Origin: Candidatus Borrarchaeum weybense
GTDB lineage: Archaea; Asgardarchaeota; Sifarchaeia; Borrarchaeales; Borrarchaeaceae
NCBI GenBank assembly: GCA_019057385.1
Contig: JAHQJS010000007.1
Coordinates: 711,685-775,684, forward strand
Direction: 5' to 3'
DNA length: 64,000 nt
The position numbers were made by a program, and so were the translations under genes. Below the pieces are notes generated by a model, which made no database searches, was not told the DNA's origin, and saw only the letters and a program-made list of their open reading frames with translations. The number at the start of each line of letters is the position of its first letter. The first letter of the stretch is position 1. Positions 55,101-63,663 of the stretch are shown here, piece after piece.

Positions 55101-55989
55101 AATGCATTATGGTTTGACAGATACCTATATAATCGTTCCAATAGCGGAATATGAAATGGATATCAGGTATCTTCTTGCCTTATTAAATTCTCAAGTGCTT
55201 GATTTCTGGTATAATCATGCGGGAAAGGCAAAAGGCGGCATGAACGAGTATTTCACCACACCATTAAGCAGAATACCTATACGAGAAATCGATTTCACAA
55301 ACCCTGAAGACGTGTCGATGCATGATGAACTTGTTAAATTGGTAACGCAGTTGATTGTTTTATTTAAAATAAAAGACTGGGTTCGCTCAACTATCAAAAA
55401 TTTACTAACTATTTTCAGTATGCTTAAAAAAGAATCTCTTGACTATTATTTTAATCTAAACGAGCCTTCCTGGATAGAAAGATACGGCATAGAACTTTTA
55501 AAGAGCAAAAAGATCGAAACCAATGAAGAAGTCCTTATTAAAGAATATAACGTAGATTTAGAAGACAATTACATTATTATCAAGACAAAGATTGATGAAG
55601 AAAAGATATTCAGAGAAGTATTGCGATTATATTTTAATAACCAACATTTCAGAGATTATTTCTATTTAAACTTAATAGAAAATGAAGGAAAAAGAAATTA
55701 TAAAAAAAAGAAGCCCTTATACACTACTACATTGAAAGATATGGTAGTTCGAAGATATTCTGAGTCTAATCTAATTAATGATAATGTTTCAACAATTCTA
55801 AACTTGATGGAAGTTCTGAATAAAGAATTCAGGAAAGAACATGATGAAATAAAAATAAAATTAGATTTATCAAAAGTAAAAAAGGAGATAGCTGAACTTC
55901 AAGTAAAAATAGATCATCTGGTTTATAGACTTTATGACGCCCTTACCTACGAAGATTCTAAAATTATAAAGGGTGAATTGATAGAATAG
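52120..55989 (+). CDS. type IIG (Eco57I-like) restriction-modification enzyme
   Basis: 1289 residues, single polypeptide. N-terminal PD-(D/E)xK nuclease: ADVMIKLNEEPVMIIEAKRF near residue 95 (Asp, then Glu-x-Lys). Then a helical connector. N6-adenine methyltransferase with SAM motif DAACGSGTFLIKVL near 455 and catalytic NPPY (VVIGNPPYFTI) near 650. TaqI-like specificity domain at the C-terminus (FCPYRAERNTFAYDNEMHYGLTDTYI, AGKAKGGMNEYFTTPLSR). One protein thus carries recognition, methylation and cleavage. The ATG at 52186 (MTDEIRRTFE) is an alternative start. Adjacent relic on the other strand suggests turnover of such enzymes here. Confidence 0.9.
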   Translation: MYYSTLKKIFIDRSIRSRVVVLMTDEIRRTFEATIHELITKYDQWIHEKGEKGLKEISEANIRKDFVDPPFEALGWQVRDAHEYDAEKYVRPGHADVMIKLNEEPVMIIEAKRFRGIPERAFQQTINGISIRTDWYDEERQVLNYAYRTGVKWAILTNFEKFRVFNAFNGITVLNIEKPIEYIDRINEMLLLTKSSVESGQLDKIEERRELPDIDLGFLELLKDWRLKLARRIYELNVGKTVEIDGKQIVFSFDTEELMKKNLELIKSATQRLLDRLIIMRFAEDKLITEHPDLLKIINDNWIQTRGYRDINFLKNSLNDIFAGFYKKHNSKIFEKGHICEKLEIDNEVLSEIITALYGICFRKFTSDILGNTYESYLGHEFFFRGSTLDLRANLRLQKMGGIYYTPIDIVQFIVDYTLGIKLEKIWERTEELLGEGQHEEAIGFFIEVFDIKTLDAACGSGTFLIKVLELFEEYYRKFKEKIRGIRKLEQLDKISSYLKLPDGISNYTVAILKKSIYGNDLDPSASEITSVNLVLQSLEREKKLPLILYENIKIGNSLISGVTSEKDLDRFQNEIEKLTELREQLKEVEDVEEKKELEKEESTLREKIYSELNRNLKPYFDNLDDLMKPFVWEIEFPEIFSNGGFDVVIGNPPYFTIEGRREREQTIYYEYFKNFEVWKPYFRANSDIYYYFIIQAIRLLNKGGLFGFIIENYFLENDFADRLREFILKNTTVEKIIHFGDIKIFPTADNDTCILILKKEDNEKIRKENKIKVVRCKKTPELNENLIQQLQEMISKEFFEKKVQQERNKKLVEHIREHISKEEYSDDLIDVFWVQQNSLNENKWVLSIQEEIIDKIENVDFTLADCCYIGEGFKTGLNEAFIVDETTINKFGLESEILVPLLRNSHISRYYANYRDLHLIYATNETDIDAYENVKDYLDGFREKLENRFQFKDETCKWYSLSIPQSQELFDNASEKIFCPYRAERNTFAYDNEMHYGLTDTYIIVPIAEYEMDIRYLLALLNSQVLDFWYNHAGKAKGGMNEYFTTPLSRIPIREIDFTNPEDVSMHDELVKLVTQLIVLFKIKDWVRSTIKNLLTIFSMLKKESLDYYFNLNEPSWIERYGIELLKSKKIETNEEVLIKEYNVDLEDNYIIIKTKIDEEKIFREVLRLYFNNQHFRDYFYLNLIENEGKRNYKKKKPLYTTTLKDMVVRRYSESNLINDNVSTILNLMEVLNKEFRKEHDEIKIKLDLSKVKKEIAELQVKIDHLVYRLYDALTYEDSKIIKGELIE

Positions 55990-56100
55990 ATTGAAATTGA
56001 ATACACATATTGATTTTTCAACAGGTACGATAAGACTAAACATAAGGGATTCATGCGTTTTATCAAGAAAAAGGTAGTTTCAAACGAGGAAGCAGAGGGG

Positions 56101-56128
56101 TAAGGAGAGTTTTAAGATGCTCTCCTTA
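56101..56128 (+). terminator. perfect inverted repeat, possible terminator
   Basis: TAAGGAGAG and CTCTCCTTA, nine-base arms, around a ten-base loop, 111 bases after the restriction-modification stop. No T-run follows on the plus strand directly, so it could also be an RNA stem or regulatory site. Confidence 0.35.
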
Positions 56129-56167
56129 AATTAAATCGTCGATATCGGCAAAATCGTTGTCAAGAAA

Positions 56168-56302
56168 CTAGTAGGCAACTATTAAGCCAAGATATCCTTT
56201 GTTTTTTTCGTTACGACCTTTCTCGTCCTCTGCGAGTCATCCCTGCCCATCAAAGGCGTCAGACCTTTATGGATGAGTGATTTCATGCACAAGAACGTGC
56301 TA
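56168..56302 (-). pseudogene. possible zinc-metallopeptidase remnant (HEITH motif)
   Basis: Reading on past the stop of the neighbouring frame gives HVLVHEITHP, two more stops, and DAFDGQG. VLVHEITH is the HEXXH pattern of metallopeptidases. Three stops in 40 codons show it is not translated as such. The match is short. Confidence 0.35.
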
Positions 56303-56752
56303 CACGCTGAAAGCGGATAGCATACCGTCTTGCAAGTCATCAAGATAGAGATTCACTGTTAATAAGAGATGATTTTTCAAAGAAGAGAAACCAAATTCGA
56401 GAGATTCATTGATCTTATCAAGCGCTTGACATTTTTTAACAAAGGAATAGAGTGCATAAGGCGAATATTGGCACAGTTCAATCTCTCTCTTGAGTGCATC
56501 GAAATCTATAGCTTCGGTTTCTGCTGCGCCGTAGCGCGAGTACGTTGTCCACCTGAATTTTCGAGAAATGGCTGCAGCAAGTCTATCATAGTATTGAAGC
56601 AGGGAAAGGATAGGCAGTTTTCTTTCATCTATATCATAGTTACAATGGTTTTTCACAAGATTATGAACGTCTTCATCAATTAATGCCTTTTTTAATGAGG
56701 AATCACCAACATATCTAGAGACAAGATATGAGGATTCGTAACTAGTATGCAC
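56300..56752 (-). CDS. hypothetical protein in the defence-like region
   Basis: 150 residues, helical, not recognised (VHNLVKNHCNYDIDERKLPIL ... DALKREIELCQYSPYALYSFVKKC). No signal peptide or metal motif. It is downstream of, and on the same strand as, the HEPN gene at 56843 with a 90-base gap, so it might be its partner or antitoxin. The remnant after its stop suggests the locus is rearranged. Confidence 0.45.
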   Translation of the reverse strand: MHTSYESSYLVSRYVGDSSLKKALIDEDVHNLVKNHCNYDIDERKLPILSLLQYYDRLAAAISRKFRWTTYSRYGAAETEAIDFDALKREIELCQYSPYALYSFVKKCQALDKINESLEFGFSSLKNHLLLTVNLYLDDLQDGMLSAFSV

Positions 56753-56842
56753 AACCTCCGATGCGTGTTTATTGGGTTGGCGAGTGTTATCCCTCCAAAA
56801 CGCTCTTTTTCCTTTTTTGTATTTCTGGAGTATCTTCTATGG

Positions 56843-57613
56843 TTACAACAATCTGATCATCCGATTTACCACATCGATGCACAAACCGAATAAATCCTGC
56901 ACTTCTTCAATATCATATATCTTCTCGGGATGCTGTGTAGGGTTTCTAAATGAGCGGCGAATATTATCTAAATTATTAAGAAGCACATCAGGTGGTTTAT
57001 TTCTACGTTTTTTGAGATGTTCGGTCATTGGTCCCCAGAGCATACCTTTAACACGATTTCTTTTTACAAAAGAACAGTAAAAATATCGTAAGACGGCTTC
57101 AGTTCCTCGTAGCAAGTGAAATGCCGCTGCTGTAGGACGTCCAAACGCAATACACTTGCCAGCTTCACCGAAGTCGTACTGGGCGATGTCAGGTAGAGCG
57201 TCAAAGACATTAGGAGCCATTAAAGCGGGCATATCATAAAGGACTTTATTGACATCAAGTCTCTTATCAGTAACGATAAAGGCTATGTTTCCCTCGGCTT
57301 CCGCTAAAAGTGTTTTTTTTAAATCATCCATAATTTCTTTAAGATCAGACGCTTCATCGGCTGTAAGGTTATGATCTGGATCTGTCTGTGCCAATTTATC
57401 GCTAAATTTTTTTAGCCTTTTTGTTGCGCCTGCACGTTGAGTGACTGGCAGATTAAATTCATTTAAGCTTTCAAAAATCAGATCTATGATAGGCAATACA
57501 CACCTTTCTCCGTGCACAGGATATGCATAATCTTCAAAAGATGTTATTGCATCATTAAGATACCTTATGTTTGCTCCAAAAATTATGTAGTCACATATTG
57601 GTTTTGATTGCAT
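56843..57613 (-). CDS. HEPN-type (RNase toxin-like) protein
   Basis: 256 residues. The C-terminal helices carry the Rx4H nuclease motif RNPTQH near residue 222 (DNIRRSFRNPTQHPEKIYDIEEVQDLFGLCIDVVNRM), and AAAFHLLRGTEAVLRYFYC is an upstream HEPN helix. The N-terminal part (~1-120) is unassigned. Such proteins cleave RNA in abortive-infection or toxin systems. The neighbouring gene may be the partner. Likely defence function, inferred. Confidence 0.7.
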   Translation of the reverse strand: MQSKPICDYIIFGANIRYLNDAITSFEDYAYPVHGERCVLPIIDLIFESLNEFNLPVTQRAGATKRLKKFSDKLAQTDPDHNLTADEASDLKEIMDDLKKTLLAEAEGNIAFIVTDKRLDVNKVLYDMPALMAPNVFDALPDIAQYDFGEAGKCIAFGRPTAAAFHLLRGTEAVLRYFYCSFVKRNRVKGMLWGPMTEHLKKRRNKPPDVLLNNLDNIRRSFRNPTQHPEKIYDIEEVQDLFGLCIDVVNRMIRLL

Positions 57614-57886
57614 TTTTCTCCCCTCACCACAGTTTAACGTATGGCAGTTATATGTAACTTTTGCACAAAATTAGGAATCAAAACTTTTAGAACTATTAAA
57701 CATATTAAACTTAAAATACACGTCATTTTCGGTCGAGATGTTTAAAAGACCAAGGATTGAGTAGGTGAAAAAGATGAATATTGATCCACTAGGTTCTTTG
57801 ATCCAAAATTCGCACATCAAAGTGATAGGTTTGAAATAAATTCGCAACATTTATGAACCAACGGACCTGATATATCTGGAGGAACA

Positions 57887-58840
57887 ATGGGAACTTTTGA
57901 TACGTATTCGAAACGCAAAAAACGAATTGAAAATGCTGGGCAACCTGATGTCTATATTTATGATAAGTTACCAATGCGTTTACGCGTTCAGATTATCCAT
58001 ATATGGAACTCGGCTATTGGACCATTTTTGTCCAGAGAACGTCGGCTCCCTTTTCAACCTCCGCCACACTCCAATAAATTGTGGTGGAGACTACACACTA
58101 CAATATGTCGCGAGCTTAGTTTATTAACACTAGGAGATAGTAGTTCAGATCCATTTAATCGATGCCAACAGTTCCTACTAAAAGAAGAAGAAGTCGACAA
58201 TGTCTTAGATATTATTGAAGTATCATTTTGGGTTATTAATACTATTGTTCGCAAGATGATCCCCTCTGAACGAAGCGACTCAAACATTATACAATCGCCT
58301 GATGATGCTATTGAAGAATTAAATTATAGGTTTAGAGAGAATAGTGTCGGTTATCAGTATGTAAAAGGTAAAATTATCAAAGCAAACTCCCAGTATATTC
58401 AAGCGGAAGTTGTGCGTCCCACAATCTCACTCCTATCAGATGTAAAGTTCAAAGGTGCTGAAGAGGAGTTCCTAAAGGCTCACGAACATTATCGAAAAGG
58501 TAGAAATAAGGAAGCTATTGCCGAGGCAAATAAAGCGTTTGAAAGCACAATGAGGTCAATTTGCTCCGCTAAGAGCTGGAATGTTCCTGCCAATGCCACC
58601 GCAAGCCGTTTGATCCAAGCCTGTTTTGACAATGAATTAATTCCATCCAGTTTGCAAAGTCATTTCGGTGCATTTCAATCAACTCTTAAAGACGGTCTTC
58701 CAACAGTCAGGAACAAATTAGCAGGACACGGACAAGGACCGACACCAATTCAAGTACCAGATTATCTTGCTGCCTACGCATTACACCTTGCTGCCACGAA
58801 TATCGTTTTCTTGGTCAAGGCTTTTTTGAACTTAAAATGA
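57887..58840 (+). CDS. Abi-type HEPN protein (STM4504/CBY_0614-like)
   Basis: 317 residues. The N-terminus DTYSKRKKRIENAGQPDVYIYDKLPMRLRVQI matches the start of the STM4504/CBY_0614 family. The C-terminal abortive-infection domain has FESTMRSICSAKSW and the Rx5H motif RNKLAGHGQG near residue 279. Such proteins are thought to kill or stall infected cells by RNA cleavage. GGAGGAAC precedes the ATG. Divergent from the HEPN gene at 56843. Confidence 0.8.
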   Translation: MGTFDTYSKRKKRIENAGQPDVYIYDKLPMRLRVQIIHIWNSAIGPFLSRERRLPFQPPPHSNKLWWRLHTTICRELSLLTLGDSSSDPFNRCQQFLLKEEEVDNVLDIIEVSFWVINTIVRKMIPSERSDSNIIQSPDDAIEELNYRFRENSVGYQYVKGKIIKANSQYIQAEVVRPTISLLSDVKFKGAEEEFLKAHEHYRKGRNKEAIAEANKAFESTMRSICSAKSWNVPANATASRLIQACFDNELIPSSLQSHFGAFQSTLKDGLPTVRNKLAGHGQGPTPIQVPDYLAAYALHLAATNIVFLVKAFLNLK

Positions 58841-59013
58841 TGCTCTAAACATCTTTGCGAATTTGTCTATGAATTCACAAATTTAGCCCACAAAAAATTA
58901 CATGCTCGATTCACAAAAATCGAAAATCCTTCAACCACGATTCGTTTTTTCGAACCGTAAGCTGGGCCTTTTTAAATCTAATTACGTTAAAAATATGAAG
59001 GAGGTGAAATGAA

Positions 59014-59550
59014 GTGGAAGTTGCTGAAGAGATTGTGACGTCTTGGCTTAAGCAAAAGGGATATTTTACAATGAACGAGATCAAGGTAGGTCTAAAAGAA
59101 ATTGATATTTTAGCCGTAAATCCTATCACCAACATAAAACAGCACGTAGAAGTTAAAGTCGCCATCACACCCCTTGGTGGACTACGACTTTGGGGCGCAG
59201 CGAAATATGCCAAAGAACCATTACCAGATAGGATCAGAGATTTTTGCCAGGGCAAATTTATTGGTTCGGTAAACAAGGAAACAAGGGAACTTAAGAATAG
59301 AAGCGTTGAAGAAGAAGCAATATCAATTTTCGGTGATAAGGATTATGATAAAATACTAGTTTGTGGCAAGTTAGACAAAACTGATCTACCGAAAGAAAAG
59401 CTCGAAACTGAATTAACCAAATATCACGTTAGATTGATCCCTATAACCGAGATCTTAGTTGATCTACAACAAAGCTTAAAGATTACCTTCATGGATCACC
59501 CAAGGCGCTATCTCCAGATCTTTACCACTTTTTTAGGAAGCGAGCGATGA
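59014..59550 (+). CDS. PD-(D/E)XK nuclease-like protein
   Basis: 178 residues, GTG start six bases after GGAGGTGA. The N-terminal motif is KEIDILAVNPITNIKQHVEVKV: Asp, then Glu-x-Lys, as in Mrr/restriction-endonuclease-like folds. An N-terminal helix VAEEIVTSWLKQKGYF fits the family. Target and partner unknown; context is the defence-like island. Confidence 0.72.
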   Translation: MEVAEEIVTSWLKQKGYFTMNEIKVGLKEIDILAVNPITNIKQHVEVKVAITPLGGLRLWGAAKYAKEPLPDRIRDFCQGKFIGSVNKETRELKNRSVEEEAISIFGDKDYDKILVCGKLDKTDLPKEKLETELTKYHVRLIPITEILVDLQQSLKITFMDHPRRYLQIFTTFLGSER

Positions 59551-59699
59551 GGATTAGCGTCCTTCTTTTTTTTTCCTATTTTTCCAAAAATACTTTGTAA
59601 AAATCAAACTGTCCTTTCATGTTGTTAGATTGCTTTTTAGTACGATCTTTAGATATAGTAGAACCATTTATTCAAAATGAAAATTGGGAAGAGGAAAAA

Positions 59700-59825
59700 A
59701 TGGAGATTTATTGTGCAAAATGTGACGGTAATAGGTTTACTATCCGTGTTGACGAATTACTTCAGACCATACTTGTGTGCAACAGTTGTAAGACCGCATT
59801 TACTCTATTTTCACGTGAAACGTAG
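59700..59825 (+). CDS. 41-residue zinc-ribbon protein
   Basis: The ATG at 59700 follows GAAGAGGAAAAA. MEIYCAKCDGNRF and VCNSCKTAFTLF give a two-CxxC zinc ribbon. A longer frame from 59619 lacks support. Function unknown; perhaps a transcription or RNA-associated small ribbon. Confidence 0.6.
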   Translation: MEIYCAKCDGNRFTIRVDELLQTILVCNSCKTAFTLFSRET

Positions 59826-60061
59826 GTTTCATTATTTTGCAGGGAAGAAAGAGATCACCATAGTGGGTGATGGTTCTTCCTTTCATTTAGGTAGAACGTC
59901 ACAGAAGAGAATTAACTTAGTAGGTACTTTCCTACTTTTTGCTGTAGAATACCAAAATTCTTCAGGTGTCCTATCCACTTCACAGGCTCCATTCTTTTGT
60001 AACCAAACCGCTCTAGGATAACGTGAAAATTTATGCCTGATATGTGTTCGGTGTTCAAGTA

Positions 60062-60694
60062 TTACTCGCAGTTTCGATACATTTGATGATTCCACACAGT
60101 GTGGAACCGTTTGGTGGAAGTTGTACTACTCTGTTTTAATAGATGTTTTTTGATACTAAGAGCCAATTTTTCTAGAGTAATAGGTATAGCCTCCCAATCA
60201 ATCCCTAGTTTCTTGTCAGGTAGACAGAATAACCGCTCTCCTTTGGGCGCCCCGGGGTATCGTGGCAGCAAGTGAAAGTGCAAATGTTCTGTAGTATCCT
60301 TTTCCTCTGTTTTTAGTTCCCGCTTTTCAAAGTGATCGCACATCGAATAGACATATACCTTTTCAGCACGTAGTTCTTCCTTGAGCCTTCGTGAATAACG
60401 TGAAAGGACTTCACCTATTTGCTCATGTGTCGCCTTAGATGCATTGGTTATGTCACATATGTCGTCATAAGGATATTTCCATATAACCAATGTATGTCCA
60501 GCAACTTTGGGGTCTCGTGAAAGAAGGACGATATACTCTATTGAATCTAAGGACATCTCGTTTTCGGGGTAAATTAGTCTATATTTCTCTTTTTCTAAGA
60601 AATCTCGCCACCCATCTTCGCCAGAATTTAGCCATTCGCAGAAGACACATTTTCTTTTTTTATGACGCTTGACATTTTCATCATCATTATTCAT
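60062..60694 (-). CDS. HIT-family nucleotide-binding protein
   Basis: 210 residues from the ATG at 60694, preceded by GGAGGG. The histidine triad HLHFHLLPR lies near residue 135, and CVFCEW at the start provides a Cys pair as in zinc-binding HIT or GalT-like members. It probably hydrolyses or transfers nucleoside phosphates. A long insertion (DHFEKRELKTEEKDTTEHL) precedes the triad. Substrate unknown. Confidence 0.82.
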   Translation of the reverse strand: MNNDDENVKRHKKRKCVFCEWLNSGEDGWRDFLEKEKYRLIYPENEMSLDSIEYIVLLSRDPKVAGHTLVIWKYPYDDICDITNASKATHEQIGEVLSRYSRRLKEELRAEKVYVYSMCDHFEKRELKTEEKDTTEHLHFHLLPRYPGAPKGERLFCLPDKKLGIDWEAIPITLEKLALSIKKHLLKQSSTTSTKRFHTVWNHQMYRNCE

Positions 60695-60726
60695 GATTTT
60701 CCCTCCATCAGTTTTAAATGTATAAT

Positions 60727-60903
60727 TCAAAGTATAATAATGTTCAAACCTCTGATCTCTGCGTCTCCATTGATGAGATGCGTGAATTCAACACATTCAA
60801 CCGTGATCAATTCAGAGAAGGAAAATTCAACTTCACCTTTCAAAACATCGGAATACTTTAATCGTAATTCTAGTTGAAGATCAGTGAACACATTACTACC
60901 CAA
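60727..60903 (-). CDS. small beta-rich hypothetical protein or fragment
   Basis: A 58-residue frame from a TTG reads FTDLQLELRLKYSDVLKG, then EVEFSFSELITVECVEFTHL, to a stop 33 bases before the HIT start. Amino-acid pattern looks coding (alternating hydrophobic strands). There is no clear ribosome site and the frame runs upstream to 60924, so it may be the end of a lost gene. Confidence 0.35.
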   Translation of the reverse strand: MGSNVFTDLQLELRLKYSDVLKGEVEFSFSELITVECVEFTHLINGDAEIRGLNIIIL

Positions 60904-61016
60904 ATGTGTAACAACTTTTTGATATTACTAAGTATTTAATAAAAACATTGATCTTATCGTGGTATCGAGTTTACTAAAATCACAAACACGTTCAAGGATA
61001 TGCGGATGGTAAAAAA

Positions 61017-62288
61017 ATGCATGAAGAATATGTAAAGGATATGTACGATCATGTAAAGAAGCAAAATACATGGCGTAAGAAAGAATGTATAAATTTAATT
61101 GCGAGTGAAAATGTTTCAAGTCCTTTAGTCGACGATATACGTATTTCAGATTTTATGCATAGGTATGCTGAAGGATTACCATACCAGAGGTATTACCAAG
61201 GCACGAAATATATAGACTATATCGAAAATAAAGTAGTTGAATTAGCAAAAAAAATCTTTGACGTCAATTTCGTTGAACCGAGAGCAATTTCAGGAACTGT
61301 AGCTAATTTAGCAGTATTTAGTGCTCTAACAAACCATGGTGACAATATAGCTACCCTTAGTATTCCTGCGGGTGCCCACATAAGTCATTTAGGGGTTGGT
61401 TGCGCGGGTATTTGTGGACTAAAACAATTTGATTTGCCCTTTGATGAAAAAGAGATGAATATTGATGTTGATAAAACAATTACACTTCTCGATACCAATA
61501 ATTTTAGTCTTATTGTCTTAGGTACAAGTTTGTTTCTATTTCCAGCCCCCGTAAAAGAATTGAAAGAAGCTATAGGCAAAGAGACGAAAATTGTTTATGA
61601 CGCAGCACACGTACTCGGATTGATCGCGGCAAAAGAATTTCAAGATCCGATAAGGGAAGGTGCGGATGTTATCTCTTCCTCAACACATAAAACACTGCCT
61701 GGACCGCAAGGTGGCATTATTCTAACAAACAATGCAGAGCATTACAAGAAAATATCGAGGGCTGTATTTCCTGGTATTGTATCTAATCATCATTTAGCGA
61801 GGCTTCCAGGTCTAGTAATTGCACTTGCTGAAATGTTAGATTTTGGTAAAGAATACGCAACGCAAATGATAGTCAATGCCAAAAAATTAGCTGAATGTCT
61901 TTATGAACGAGGGTTTCAGGTGTTGTGTGAACACAAGAATTTCACAAAGTCGCATCAAGTCGCTGTTGATGTTCAGAATTATGGTGGTGGAACTAAAGTA
62001 GCGACAAAATTGGAAAAAGCAAATATCATCTGCAACAAAAATCTGTTACCTTGGGATAAACCGAAAAAATCCCTAAATCCTTCTGGGATCAGAATAGGTA
62101 CAACAGAAATGACACATGTAGGTATGAAAGAAAAAGAAATGGAGAGAATAGCTGAATTCATTACAGATACAATTATTAAAGAAAAAGATACAGAAAAAAT
62201 CAAAAAAGAGATAACTGAATTTAAACAGGACTTTTTGGAAGTCAAATATACCTATAAACTCAGCAATATGAGTCCAAATAGCATCTAG
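61017..62288 (+). CDS. glyA: serine hydroxymethyltransferase
   Basis: 423 residues. LIASENVSSPLV near the start, YYQGTKYIDYIE, the DAAHVLGLIAAK Asp that holds PLP, and the PLP-Lys motif SSSTHKTLPGPQGG near residue 224. Interconverts serine and glycine with a pterin one-carbon carrier, tetrahydrofolate or tetrahydromethanopterin. It lacks some loops of the bacterial enzyme, as archaeal GlyA does. ATG after GGATGGT. Confidence 0.93.
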   Translation: MHEEYVKDMYDHVKKQNTWRKKECINLIASENVSSPLVDDIRISDFMHRYAEGLPYQRYYQGTKYIDYIENKVVELAKKIFDVNFVEPRAISGTVANLAVFSALTNHGDNIATLSIPAGAHISHLGVGCAGICGLKQFDLPFDEKEMNIDVDKTITLLDTNNFSLIVLGTSLFLFPAPVKELKEAIGKETKIVYDAAHVLGLIAAKEFQDPIREGADVISSSTHKTLPGPQGGIILTNNAEHYKKISRAVFPGIVSNHHLARLPGLVIALAEMLDFGKEYATQMIVNAKKLAECLYERGFQVLCEHKNFTKSHQVAVDVQNYGGGTKVATKLEKANIICNKNLLPWDKPKKSLNPSGIRIGTTEMTHVGMKEKEMERIAEFITDTIIKEKDTEKIKKEITEFKQDFLEVKYTYKLSNMSPNSI

Positions 62289-62409
62289 TTTCTCCCAGGA
62301 TGACCTGTCCATCGGGTATTTTGCGATCGGGTCATATTACCTCTATTGACCGCTCATATGGTTTTGATGATGCATTCGTAGGATGACCTATCCTTTAAGA
62401 AAAGATAGT

Positions 62410-63339
62410 TCAATCCGGAGCGTGTCCTGCATTAAGTGTAAGACTATCTAATTCTACTGTGGTACAGTAGGGAATATATCCTTTCTCCTTTGCAAGTGTA
62501 TAAGCTTCATCAATATAATCCTGCTTATTACAATAGTCAACTGTCAAGACAAGTTTATTTTCAGCTACAACCAGATCCAGATACGTCTCGATTGCGTCCC
62601 TATGATGTGTAGAAGTTCGAATATTTGTAGCCTCAAAGTATACTTCTTCTCGCCCTATTCCAGTCAATGCATTGAGATAATTCATATTTTCGACGAGTTC
62701 TTCTGCATTTTGGGCAAAAATTCCAAAATCTTTCGCACCTTTCGTCCTATGAGCATAATCTGCAATGGCAATAATAAAATTGATCATATCTTCTCGTGCA
62801 TTTGAATATCCCTTTTCTTCATAATATTGGTACGCGTCAATAATGTCTAAGTACACACCATCAAATCCTGCATCTATGATCTTATCTAAATAGCTATTTG
62901 GCGAGCCAAAAATAATATTTTGCCATTTCTCGTCCCAATATTTCACCTTGTAATTTCCTTCCCAATTGGGATTTACTTTATCTAACCATTCAGGTGCGCC
63001 CGGTTTCCAACCATCTTGCCAATAATATCGATAATCCTCAGCTTCACCGATGCTTAGATATGCGATGATTAACTTAGAGCCTCCAGGACCTCCTTGTAAA
63101 GAAATTATATCATTTCGGGTAAATTCACCAGAAGCCTCCCCATTAACAGAATAGTCTAAAACAAGCAAGTCAAATTTTGTCGTACGTGTTTCATCTATAT
63201 TGATATTCTGTAGTTGATACCCCCAGTCATTTATACCCTTCCATTTATTTGAGACTTGTATTTCTTGTACAATATGATAAGATGTTAATATGAGTGAAAA
63301 AATTGCTAAGAAAAGGATGATTGGGTATCTTCGTTTCAT
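62410..63339 (-). CDS. exported GH114-like (MJ1477/TM1410) glycoside-hydrolase-type protein
   Basis: 309 residues. Signal or anchor helix 1-25 (YPIILFLAIFSLILTSYHIV). Domain motifs: DWGYQLQNIN near 38, LLVLDYSVNG, IAYLSIGEAEDYRYYW, and GFDGVYLDIIDAY with the Asp expected at the active site near 170. The MJ1477/TM1410 family is an endo-alpha-1,4-polygalactosaminidase-like TIM barrel. Likely acts on extracellular polysaccharide. Confidence 0.82.
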   Translation of the reverse strand: MKRRYPIILFLAIFSLILTSYHIVQEIQVSNKWKGINDWGYQLQNINIDETRTTKFDLLVLDYSVNGEASGEFTRNDIISLQGGPGGSKLIIAYLSIGEAEDYRYYWQDGWKPGAPEWLDKVNPNWEGNYKVKYWDEKWQNIIFGSPNSYLDKIIDAGFDGVYLDIIDAYQYYEEKGYSNAREDMINFIIAIADYAHRTKGAKDFGIFAQNAEELVENMNYLNALTGIGREEVYFEATNIRTSTHHRDAIETYLDLVVAENKLVLTVDYCNKQDYIDEAYTLAKEKGYIPYCTTVELDSLTLNAGHAPD

Positions 63340-63663
63340 TAATTTTCCCTATTCATTTTTTAAGATAAATATATATCAGAGAATTATATGAGAGAGAATT
63401 GAGATTTTTTTCATATAAAAGCAACAAAATATTAACGCCTTTTATTCCTGTAGGCAACGTAAAGGCACTTTCACGAAAGCGCGCTCTTATTTACTACAGC
63501 TTATAGTTTTCTTAATATCAGTATTTCAAGGCATAAGTTCTTATAAAGCTAGCTGAGACTTATATTCCATTAAATTACATAGCACAAAATGCTAGATTTC
63601 GTCAAACGGGTCAGCGACAAAGAAATATAATGCAAGGTTGTATCTGAGGGGGTTGCCAAGTTG
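63340..63663. other. 324-base intergenic gap
   Basis: No gene seen. AT-rich, with a GCCTTT/AAAGGC inverted repeat near 63437-63467 and a GAGGGGG purine run before the next start. Confidence 0.5.

Noticed and set aside
62289..62409. Repeated AGGATGACCT between glyA and the GH114-like gene
   Set aside because: Two short repeats only, no stable stem and no element ends; not enough to call a feature.
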